Assembly (NCBI GenBank): GCA_964452465.1
Contig: CAYVMD010000052.1
Span: 1 to 13,285 of the forward strand
Source of the DNA: CAYVMD01 sp964452465
GTDB lineage: Bacteria; Armatimonadota; JACIXR01
Length of the DNA: 13,285 bases
Direction of reading: 5' to 3'
The notes beneath the pieces are model-generated. The model worked only from the letters and a program-made list of their open reading frames with translations, had not been told where the DNA came from and did not search any database. Each line of letters begins with the position of its first letter. Position 1 is the stretch's first letter. Shown here one piece after another: positions 1 to 5,330 of this stretch. Both the position numbers and the translations under genes were made by a program.

Positions 1-11
1 AGGGATGTGGG

Positions 12-35
12 CTCCTCGACGGGTCCGTCGAGGAG
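12..35. repeat. Perfect 9-bp inverted repeat (hairpin)
   Basis: CTCCTCGAC (12-20) and GTCGAGGAG (27-35) are exact reverse complements around a 6-base loop. Flanking GGGATG and CATCCC-like bases extend it imperfectly. It has no T-run on either side, so it is not a clear intrinsic terminator. It lies beyond the end of the leftmost minus-strand gene. Confidence 0.6.
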
Positions 36-89
36 TGCCATCCCCACGAAGCCCCACAGCCACATCCCCACAGCCCATATGCGGCGGAC

Positions 90-110
90 GGGACGCCGAG
101 AAGGCGTCCC
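90..110. repeat. Perfect 8-bp GC-rich hairpin after the leftmost gene
   Basis: GGGACGCC (90-97) and GGCGTCCC (103-110) pair perfectly around a GAGAA loop. It lies 14 bases past the stop of the minus-strand gene at 125-952. In that direction of transcription it is not followed by a U-run, so it could be a weak terminator, an mRNA-stabilising stem or a processing site. The rest of 1-124 holds a G/T-rich minus strand with several GTGGGG runs and no supported gene. Confidence 0.6.
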
Positions 111-124
111 CTCCCGTCTCGTCT

Positions 125-952
125 TCATTTCTCCCTCCTTTTGTGAGAGATGAGGGAAGCCACCCTCATCTCCCACTGTTCCATTTCATCGGGCGTCATC
201 TGGAGGGGGGCGGAATATTCGGGGAACATCTCCTTCCACACCGCATCGACTTGCTTCTGCGAAAGCCCTGCCCGAGTGGCGTCCTTCACCACGCTGTTAT
301 ATCGCTGGGCGGGGGAGAAGGGCTGGGAGGCTGGCTTTTCTTCTGCTTCTTCCTTCTCTTCCCCCTCCTCTTCTTCCCCTTCTGCTGGTGGGGGGATGAT
401 GACGAGATCGCCTTCGTCGAATTCCTCCTCCACCACCGCCTTTGCGCTGATTTCCTCCGCCGTCACCTCGCCCACGCCGATCCAGCGGTTCACTGCCCTA
501 TTTATCGCCCTCGTGACGGCGATCGTTGCCATGAGGTGGGCGACGGACTTGGCATGGAAGGGGCGACCGGGGAACTTCCGTTGATGCTCTTCCCTTTGGA
601 GGCGGATCAAATCCTCCACCTCCTCCCGGTCGCACCGTCCCTCTTCTTCTACCCATCGCCCTCCTGCCTCCACGCGAGCCCGTGCAATCACCTCAAGGAG
701 TGTCCCCTCGGGTGACCGAACATCCTTCGTCCGCGTCACGACGGACAGCCCGAACGCCCGCATCATCTTTGATGTCCACTTTTTTGTGGGGATTTTTCTC
801 GTCCCATCCTTGGTTCGGATGGAGACGAAATCACCTGGACCCTCTAACTCCTTCACCAGAGAGCAGTATTCCCTCCACATTCGGAGGGCTTCTTCTACCC
901 TGGAGGGTTCTACCGCCTTGACAATTTGTGTGTTTTTGCTATTATTTGTCAT
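125..952 (-). CDS. Possible Rad52/Sak-like single-strand annealing protein (phage type)
   Basis: The 275-aa product has a conserved-looking core (about residues 41-170). A K-K-W-x3-M-x-R-A-F-G-L-S stretch (57-70) and a helix A-V-T-R-A-I-N-R-A-V-N-R-W-I-G-V-G-E-V-T-A-E-E (145-167) resemble the 'TRAxNRA...IG.GE' signature seen in phage and archaeal-virus proteins related to Rad52/Sak DNA-annealing proteins. A glutamate-rich linker (about 175-206) and a short helical C-terminus (212-275) follow; such acidic tails are common in DNA-binding recombination proteins. The start is fixed by AAAGGAGGTG ending 6 bases before the ATG. It is the last visible gene of the leftward operon, where recombination genes usually sit in temperate phages. 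The family assignment comes from motif memory only; a general hypothetical phage protein is the alternative. Confidence 0.5.
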   Translation of the reverse strand: MTNNSKNTQIVKAVEPSRVEEALRMWREYCSLVKELEGPGDFVSIRTKDGTRKIPTKKWTSKMMRAFGLSVVTRTKDVRSPEGTLLEVIARARVEAGGRWVEEEGRCDREEVEDLIRLQREEHQRKFPGRPFHAKSVAHLMATIAVTRAINRAVNRWIGVGEVTAEEISAKAVVEEEFDEGDLVIIPPPAEGEEEEGEEKEEAEEKPASQPFSPAQRYNSVVKDATRAGLSQKQVDAVWKEMFPEYSAPLQMTPDEMEQWEMRVASLISHKRREK

Positions 953-984
953 AGTTCACACCTCCTTTATGTTTTTCTCTTGGG

Positions 985-1013
985 GAGGGGAGGATGTGGG
1001 GCATCCTCCCCTC
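985..1013. repeat. Perfect 12-bp GC-rich hairpin between operon genes
   Basis: GAGGGGAGGATG (985-996) and CATCCTCCCCTC (1002-1013) pair perfectly around TGGGG. On the minus strand it lies just after the stop of the 140-aa gene and is followed by an A-rich tract (AAGAGAAAAAC) and the ribosome binding site of the next gene. The lack of a U-run argues against simple termination. An intercistronic stabilising or processing stem is more likely. Confidence 0.65.
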
Positions 1014-1017
1014 GTGT

Positions 1018-1440
1018 CTATTCCTCATGCCCAGCCTCATCAGTGCCCGCCGTGGGGCTGGGCTTTTCTTTCAGTTTCCTCCGGAGTTCCCGGAGGAAAG
1101 GTTGAGCTTCCCACGGCGGGAGTTCCATCTTCCTTGTAACCAGATCCCACGCATAGCACAGCACCTTCCATCTCGGCAGGGAGTAGAGGTCTTCATACTC
1201 CCATACACCGAGATGGTGGCGAAGGGAGTTTCGGATGTGGGGGACGCAGTAGCCCAAAAGGTGATGGAGATGTTTCACGAGGCGGATGTCTTCCTCGGTA
1301 GGATATTCCACCTCTTTCTTCCGCCTCGCTTTTCTGCTCAGCCACTTCTCCGCTTCGTTTGCGGGGTCTATCTCCAAACCTCTGAGCACCCAGCGGACGC
1401 CCATGGCTCGCTCCGTAGGGGTGAGATGTTTCCTACCCAT
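1018..1440 (-). CDS. Hypothetical basic protein of the leftward operon, 140 aa
   Basis: I do not recognise this family. The product begins MGRKHLTPTERAMG, is rich in Arg, Lys, Trp and His, ends in an acidic tail, and has no signal peptide or membrane segment, so it is likely a soluble and perhaps nucleic-acid-binding protein. A longer frame opens at 1458 with an ATG overlapping the upstream gene's stop (ATGA). However, AAAGGAGGTGA followed by AAAAA lies between that ATG and the one at 1440, so 1440 is the better start. The same GGAGGTGAAAAAATG layout precedes the zinc-ribbon gene. Its position between that gene and a possible annealing protein suggests a role in early phage functions, but none can be named. 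Confidence 0.75.
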   Translation of the reverse strand: MGRKHLTPTERAMGVRWVLRGLEIDPANEAEKWLSRKARRKKEVEYPTEEDIRLVKHLHHLLGYCVPHIRNSLRHHLGVWEYEDLYSLPRWKVLCYAWDLVTRKMELPPWEAQPFLRELRRKLKEKPSPTAGTDEAGHEE

Positions 1441-1454
1441 TTTTTCACCTCCTT

Positions 1455-1652
1455 TCATAGTTCATAAGAAGCGATTACTTTTCCTGTTTCGTTATCTATG
1501 ATTTCTTCCCTCAACCCCCACCTCATTCCCCCGCACCGAGGGCAGGGACCAGCAAAGGTAGGCGGGTAGAAGATCGCTCCACATTCCCTGCACACTTCCC
1601 CATATCTTGCCCTATAGCGGGCACCGCCAGGGGGAAGTTCTATCTTGGGCAT
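1455..1652 (-). CDS. Small zinc-ribbon protein, 65 aa
   Basis: The product carries two CXXC knuckles (Cys21/Cys24 and Cys37/Cys40) separated by 12 residues: V-C-R-E-C-G-A-I-F-Y ... G-P-C-P-R-C-G-G. This is a classic zinc-ribbon spacing seen in many phage-borne DNA- or RNA-binding and transcription-related small proteins. An upstream in-frame ATG at 1754 would add 34 residues, but it reads through a hairpin and a ribosome binding site. GAGGAGGTGA followed by AAAAA places the start at 1652. Its stop lies 14 bases before the next gene's start, so the two are co-transcribed. The specific function is unknown. The zinc ribbon itself is clear. Confidence 0.8.
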   Translation of the reverse strand: MPKIELPPGGARYRARYGEVCRECGAIFYPPTFAGPCPRCGGMRWGLREEIIDNETGKVIASYEL

Positions 1653-1682
1653 TTTTTCACCTCCTCTTTTTCTAAACAACGA

Positions 1683-1718
1683 AGAGGGGCAGTGCTCTGG
1701 AAAGGAGCCTGCCCCTCT
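1683..1718. repeat. 10-bp stem hairpin in the leader of the zinc-ribbon gene
   Basis: AGAGGGGCAG (1683-1692) pairs with CTGCCCCTCT (1709-1718), and an inner GCTC/GAGC (1694-1697, 1705-1708) extends the stem after a one-base bulge. On the minus strand it lies about 20 bases upstream of the zinc-ribbon gene's ribosome binding site and is followed by a TTTAGAAAAAG tract. Confidence 0.65.
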
Positions 1719-1728
1719 AATTTTCTCC

Positions 1729-1754
1729 GTGCCACCTCCAAGAGGAGGTGGCAC
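1729..1754. repeat. Perfect 11-bp hairpin whose arms copy an SD and an anti-SD
   Basis: GTGCCACCTCC (1729-1739) pairs with GGAGGTGGCAC (1744-1754) around AAGA. In the leftward transcript one arm reads CCACCTCC and the other GGAGGTGG, the same sequence as the operon's ribosome binding sites. It sits between the Cro-like gene and the zinc-ribbon gene, 10 bases from the neighbouring hairpin at 1683-1718. Confidence 0.65.
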
Positions 1755-1791
1755 AATTTCTCCAAGCGTTCATCGGAGAGAGAAGACAGGG

Positions 1792-2046
1792 TCATAGTTC
1801 GATATCCTTTTCCTCGCCGGAAGGGAGAGAAACTTTGAGGCTGGCTTTCCCTCCCATAGCCTTGAGCAGATGGATCTGCCTCTCCAAAGAGACCGAGTCA
1901 CCTGTTTCAGCGAGCAGGATAGCCATGTGTGAAACTCTGGCTTCCCTGGCGCACCTATCACTGCTCCATCCTTTGGTTTGTCGGAGCGTCCTGAGTAGTT
2001 CTCCTATATGTTTCTTGGCTTCACTATACATCTTCGTTGCTCTCAT
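1792..2046 (-). CDS. Cro-like XRE-family HTH regulator, 84 aa
   Basis: Residues 14-66 (IGELLRTLRQTKGWSS ... VSLERQIHLLKAMGG) fit a Cro/CI-type helix-turn-helix: a first helix with LRxLRQxKGWS, a recognition helix around ARVSHMAILLAETG, and a leucine-rich last helix. There is no second domain, as is usual for Cro. AAAGGAGGTG lies 9 bases before the ATG. It is the first gene of the leftward operon and is transcribed away from the CI-like repressor gene, the position of cro in lambdoid switches. The recognition helix lacks the common Gln of the family, so the call rests on the overall pattern and on context. It probably binds the divergent region and opposes the repressor. Confidence 0.75.
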   Translation of the reverse strand: MRATKMYSEAKKHIGELLRTLRQTKGWSSDRCAREARVSHMAILLAETGDSVSLERQIHLLKAMGGKASLKVSLPSGEEKDIEL

Positions 2047-2074
2047 ACTTACTTACACCTCCTTTTTGGTTGAT

Positions 2075-2112
2075 TATACAATCATCACTAAAATTATACC
2101 AATCGTTGTATA
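2075..2112. promoter_or_regulatory. Candidate operator of the lysogeny switch
   Basis: TATACAA (2075-2081) and TTGTATA (2106-2112) form an exact inverted pair. A third related half-site, TTATACCAATCG (2094-2105), is a near direct copy of TTATACAATCAT (2074-2085). The sites lie in the only divergent intergenic region of the element and overlap the leftward promoter. Binding by the CI-like or Cro-like protein is inferred. No clear rightward promoter could be picked out between here and the repressor start. Confidence 0.5.
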
Positions 2113-2121
2113 TTTTGGCAA
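2093..2121 (-). promoter_or_regulatory. Leftward sigma-70-type promoter (TTGCCA-N17-TATAAT)
   Basis: On the minus strand, TTGCCA (2121-2116), a 17-base spacer and a perfect TATAAT (2098-2093) precede the Cro-like gene. A second perfect TATAAT lies downstream at 2078-2073, with TTGGTA 18 bases upstream of it. Both boxes overlap the TATACAA-type half-sites, so repressor binding would block the leftward operon. Confidence 0.65.
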
Positions 2122-2195
2122 GTATTTTTGGGGGAATTTGGATAAAATTTTAGAAAGCATTTTTATCTATAAACCACCAAGGAGGTGCAGGTAAG

Positions 2196-2879
2196 ATGGA
2201 TATTGAAAAGGTTATGAGGAGAATTGACAATATTCAAAAAGCCGAGGAGATAGCGAAGTGGCTTGAGGAAAAACGGAAAGCCTGCAAGATGAAGATAGCA
2301 GAAGTATCCCGTCGCACAGGTATATACTACGGGCATCTATATCGTATTCTCGCTGGCGAAATCAAACCCACACTTGACACTATTCTTCGCATTGCCGAGG
2401 CGCTTGGGTGCAGAGATGAAGCCTTGGAACGGTGGGCTGGTATGAAGCCTGCGAAAAAAGTTGAGGAGAAGCCTGTGATCTATGCTGTTTCCGCACCTAC
2501 CGCTCATCTTCCTGTCGTCGCCTCTGTTCCCTGTGGGAAGCCCATAGAGGTGGAAGGCTCTGTCCTGGGGTTTCTTCCTGTTCATCAGGATGAGGCACAG
2601 CGGGCGGACTTCGCCATCAGGGCTGAAGGCGATAGCATGTCTCCATACATCCTCCATGGTGATTTCCTCCTCGTTCGTCGGCAGGAGACCGCTACACCCG
2701 GGGACATCGTGGTGGTATCTTTTGAGACGGATGGAGGATGGGAGACGACGGTGAAGAAATATGTGGTGCGAAACGGAAAGCCATACCTTGAGCCCTTGAA
2801 CCCTGCATATCCCACTATTCCTTTGCAAGGAAATGTCAGGATAGTGGGCAGGGTAGTGCAATTGAAGAGGTTTCTGTGA
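2196..2879 (+). CDS. CI-like repressor with HTH and self-cleaving S24 peptidase domain
   Basis: The 227-aa protein has an N-terminal HTH (about 14-75, with AEVSRRTGIYYGHLYRILAGEIKPTLDTILRIAEALG) and a C-terminal LexA/CI-type peptidase S24 domain (about 105-227). The catalytic pair is visible: Ser147 in G-D-S-M-S-P and Lys187 in T-V-K-K-Y. A likely self-cleavage bond is Cys113-Gly114 in SVPCGKP, the place of Ala-Gly in LexA. The family represses the lytic promoter and is inactivated by RecA filaments after DNA damage. AAGGAGGTG precedes the ATG by 8 bases. It heads a rightward operon with the prepilin-like gene (40 bp gap) and the integrase, so all three are likely expressed in the lysogen. 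It differs from host LexA in its XRE-type HTH and its divergent Cro-like partner. Confidence 0.88.
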   Translation: MDIEKVMRRIDNIQKAEEIAKWLEEKRKACKMKIAEVSRRTGIYYGHLYRILAGEIKPTLDTILRIAEALGCRDEALERWAGMKPAKKVEEKPVIYAVSAPTAHLPVVASVPCGKPIEVEGSVLGFLPVHQDEAQRADFAIRAEGDSMSPYILHGDFLLVRRQETATPGDIVVVSFETDGGWETTVKKYVVRNGKPYLEPLNPAYPTIPLQGNVRIVGRVVQLKRFL

Positions 2880-2919
2880 TATAGATGTTTGAAGTAGAAT
2901 GGAGAAGGAGGTGATATAA

Positions 2920-3861
2920 ATGACAGCAAAGGAATGGATGCAAAGCATATGGGAGGAGATGTTCCGAGAGCCTCAAACGACGATTGTTGGGATGATGATA
3001 TTGTGCTTGGTGGCGGTTGTGTGCCTCATCTATGCGTTTCGTGCCTATCGTCGTGCCCAAAGAGGCTTCACACTGGTAGAGATGCTCGTGGTGATAGGAA
3101 TTATGGCGTTGATGGCAGGCATTTTGTTCCCAGCATTCAAGGGCATAAGGGATAATGTGAAGAAGCACCAATGTCAGGCAAACCTTCGGGATATCTACCA
3201 CGCCCTGCGGATGTATGAGGCGGATTGGGGATGCTATCCGGAGTCGCTTTTGTGGCTTCATAGCAGGGTGCTTGACGAACTTGCCGGGACAACCACACCT
3301 GTTGACCCCGCCCAAGTTTATTCTCTACTTGAGCAGAAAGGGTTATATCTGACCTCAGCGCGTATCTTTCATTGCCCCGCGGATACTCACCACGAAAAGC
3401 CCGTTGAGGAGCGAGATGGAAGATATTACATTGACCCCTATTACTTTACTTATGCTGTTCCTCTACCCGACGACCTCCTTGCTCCTTACTTCTCCGTTAT
3501 ACTCCCCTACTACCAAGATTTGCCCGAGGTGGTCCAATGCATTCCACGCTGGGCGGTTCCTTATGTTCGTCGTCGAATGCCTCTTAGGGATGAGTTGAGA
3601 CTATCCCCTGATGACCCTCGCCGTCCCTTCCTTGAATACATTTCCCAGAAGCAACTCTACGCAAAGGAACCATTCGCCAGCACGGTCATCACTTGGTGCA
3701 CTGCCCACCGGGATTTGGATCAGAATGGTCAGCCTCGTTCGGGAAGTAAGGACATAGTGTTGTTCATAGATGGGCATACGGAGGTGAGGGAAACGAGCGA
3801 AATGTTGAGGGAAATGATAGATGGATATCCGGCGGCGTGGCGGATTGAGCCTCGCAGATGA
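2920..3861 (+). CDS. Type IV prepilin-like protein with an extra N-terminal membrane helix
   Basis: The 313-aa product has a class III type signal, RRAQRG|FTLVE at residues 44-54 (cleavage expected after Gly49, Glu54 as Glu+5), followed by the hydrophobic pilin helix (VVIGIMALMAGILFPAF). Downstream are a pilin-like first helix, HCPAD (151-155) and F-I-D-G-H (282-286), matching the H-X-DG type prepilin-like proteins abundant in Armatimonadota and Planctomycetes. Unusually, the leader is 49 residues long and contains a second hydrophobic helix (about 21-40). The start is well set by GAAGGAGGTGAT six bases before ATG, so the extension looks real. Its TGA overlaps the recombinase ATG (ATGA), so the two are probably translationally coupled. 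Known relatives are exported pseudopilins or minor pilins. A role in superinfection exclusion or competence is inference. Confidence 0.85.
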   Translation: MTAKEWMQSIWEEMFREPQTTIVGMMILCLVAVVCLIYAFRAYRRAQRGFTLVEMLVVIGIMALMAGILFPAFKGIRDNVKKHQCQANLRDIYHALRMYEADWGCYPESLLWLHSRVLDELAGTTTPVDPAQVYSLLEQKGLYLTSARIFHCPADTHHEKPVEERDGRYYIDPYYFTYAVPLPDDLLAPYFSVILPYYQDLPEVVQCIPRWAVPYVRRRMPLRDELRLSPDDPRRPFLEYISQKQLYAKEPFASTVITWCTAHRDLDQNGQPRSGSKDIVLFIDGHTEVRETSEMLREMIDGYPAAWRIEPRR

Positions 3862-5330
3862 GGGTCGCCATTTATTGTCGCGTTTCCACAGAGGAACAAG
3901 CAGAGGAAGGGTATTCTCTCCACGCTCAGGAACGCATACTCACGGAATATGCGCGCCAGAGGGGGTGGGATTATGTAGTCTTCCATGAAGTTGGGACGGG
4001 AACCTCGCTTGCGGCGCGTCCTGTCCTTCAGGATATCCTTGCCCATCTTTCCGATTTTTCCGCTATCCTTGTAGTTGACCTTGACCGCCTTTCTCGGCTG
4101 GGGCTGGGGGAATGGGAATTTTTGAAGGGGCTCTTGAGAAGGGAGGGCGTGAAAGTCATCACACCGTCGGCGGAATACACATTTGAGGATGTTGAGAGCG
4201 AGTTTCTCTCCGATCTCTTTGCTATTCTTGCCCACCGGGAAAGGCGGATTATCCTCGCACGCACACGGCGAGGGATGGAGGAGAAATTGAGGCAGGGGGG
4301 AAAGTGGGGAGGATTGAAGCCCCCATACGGCTACCGCTGGGATGGAGAGAAGTTCGTCCCCATCCCAGATGAATGGCTGGTCGTGAAGGAAATTTTCCAC
4401 CTTGCTCGATATCACGGACAGCACTGGATTGCGAGGCATTTGAATGCAAAGGGAATTCCTTCCCCCACAGGGGCGAGATGGTATGGGAGCGAAATCCGTC
4501 GCATCATCCAGAACCCTATCTACGCTGGGCGTCCAGCGTGGGGGAAGAGCACACAGCACAAAGATGTGGAGAAAAATCCCCTGGACAAAGACCTGTCTCG
4601 CTGGGTATGGGTGAATGCCACTGTGGAGGCTCCTATTCTTTCCTTCGAGGAGTGGCTGGAACTCCAGCGAAGGAGGAAGGAAAGGAAACCGGGGAAGACT
4701 TCACCGCAGGTCTACTACCTTTCTGGGTTGGTGAAGTGCCCTATATGTGGGAGGGGGATGATAGGGCATGGGAGCGTGGCGAGGCGGGATAAGTATTACG
4801 CTTGTCCTCGCTACAAGGAAGGATGTTTTCGCCTCATCTCTGCGGAAAAGGTGGAATGGATACTACCTCGCCTTTTTGAGGTGGTGAAGAATTCCCCCGA
4901 GGTGGAGGAAAAGGTGAAGGAGATGGTAAGGAGGTCGGAAGGGGAGAGGAAAGATATCACTGTGGAGGCAGTGGAGAAGCGATTGCGGGAGGTAGAAGAG
5001 CAAAAGCGAAGGTTGATAGACTTCTACCTCGCTGGGGGGCTTTCGCTGGAGGAGGCGAAGGAGAAGATGAGCGAGTTGGAGCAAAGACAACAGTCGCTTT
5101 TGGAGCAGAAGAGGCTTCTGGAGCAGAGAGCCACTGTAGGCGAAATATATTCCCTTTTGGAGGTCGTGAAGGATTTGGAATGGGACGATCTCACCGAAGA
5201 GGAGAAGAAGGAATTTGCTCGTTTGGTGGTATCCCAGGTGAGGATTACCGCGAAGGGGGAGGTTGAACAGGTGGAGTTGTATCCTTTGTGGCATGATATT
5301 TTGGAAAAATGCAGGATAATAGGCACATAA
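3858..5330 (+). CDS. Large serine recombinase (site-specific integrase)
   Basis: The 490-aa protein starts MRVAIYCRVSTEEQ, with the catalytic Ser10 in Y-C-R-V-S, the resolvase fold continuing through LVVDLDRLSRLGL (71-83), and the long helix E. A recombinase domain (about 150-280, GGKWGGLKPPYGYRW and RRIIQNPIYAGRP) is followed by a zinc ribbon (C294/C297 and C316/C323) and a long coiled coil (about 370-425). This domain order is that of phage and ICE large serine integrases. They join short attP and attB sites and need a directionality factor to excise. There is no strong ribosome binding site, so translation is likely coupled to the prepilin gene through the ATGA overlap. It ends at the right junction with comM, and its last codon and stop lie inside the candidate attR. 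Confidence 0.95.
   Translation: MRVAIYCRVSTEEQAEEGYSLHAQERILTEYARQRGWDYVVFHEVGTGTSLAARPVLQDILAHLSDFSAILVVDLDRLSRLGLGEWEFLKGLLRREGVKVITPSAEYTFEDVESEFLSDLFAILAHRERRIILARTRRGMEEKLRQGGKWGGLKPPYGYRWDGEKFVPIPDEWLVVKEIFHLARYHGQHWIARHLNAKGIPSPTGARWYGSEIRRIIQNPIYAGRPAWGKSTQHKDVEKNPLDKDLSRWVWVNATVEAPILSFEEWLELQRRRKERKPGKTSPQVYYLSGLVKCPICGRGMIGHGSVARRDKYYACPRYKEGCFRLISAEKVEWILPRLFEVVKNSPEVEEKVKEMVRRSEGERKDITVEAVEKRLREVEEQKRRLIDFYLAGGLSLEEAKEKMSELEQRQQSLLEQKRLLEQRATVGEIYSLLEVVKDLEWDDLTEEEKKEFARLVVSQVRITAKGEVEQVELYPLWHDILEKCRIIGT

Larger units (their letters stand above)
1..5323. mobile_element. Right-hand part of a temperate-phage-like element integrated in comM
   Basis: The stretch has the layout of a lysogeny region. 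A Cro-like HTH gene and a leftward operon diverge from a CI-like S24 repressor gene, and a large serine recombinase gene ends at the right boundary. To its right lies a comM fragment that starts abruptly at the Walker A region, so the element sits inside comM. The left end and attL are outside the window, because the leftmost 124 bases show no ComM coding. No capsid, tail, relaxase or conjugation gene is visible, so a prophage and a non-phage integrative element cannot be separated; the repressor/Cro arrangement and the possible annealing protein favour a phage. All element genes share near-identical GGAGGTG ribosome binding sites. Confidence 0.85.

Noticed and set aside
12..35. Intrinsic transcription terminator
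   Set aside because: The stem is perfect but neither strand has a following T-run.
20..83. G-quadruplex on the minus strand (repeated GTGGGG runs)
   Set aside because: Four G-runs are present, but one loop is about 10 bases and no gene start or promoter lies nearby to give it meaning.
5..715. Long plus-strand open frame at the left edge
   Set aside because: It lies opposite the minus-strand gene at 125-952, has odd low-complexity composition (runs of Phe, Leu and Pro), and lacks a ribosome binding site, while the minus-strand gene has a perfect one.
1441..1458. Upstream ATG at 1458 for the 140-aa gene (ATGA overlap with the zinc-ribbon stop)
   Set aside because: The strong ribosome binding site lies between this ATG and the one at 1440, so it would be translated as MKGGEK only by coupling. 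The 1440 start fits the pattern of the neighbouring genes better.
1653..1754. 34-residue N-terminal extension of the zinc-ribbon protein
   Set aside because: The added codons run through the two hairpins and the ribosome binding site and encode a non-domain-like sequence.
2196..2879. Host LexA
   Set aside because: The C-terminal domain is S24-type as in LexA, but the N-terminus is an XRE-type HTH and the gene diverges from a Cro-like gene inside the element, so a phage repressor is more likely.
4373..4792. Second frame inside the serine recombinase
   Set aside because: It is a shadow of the well-supported recombinase frame with no ribosome binding site and no recognisable domain.
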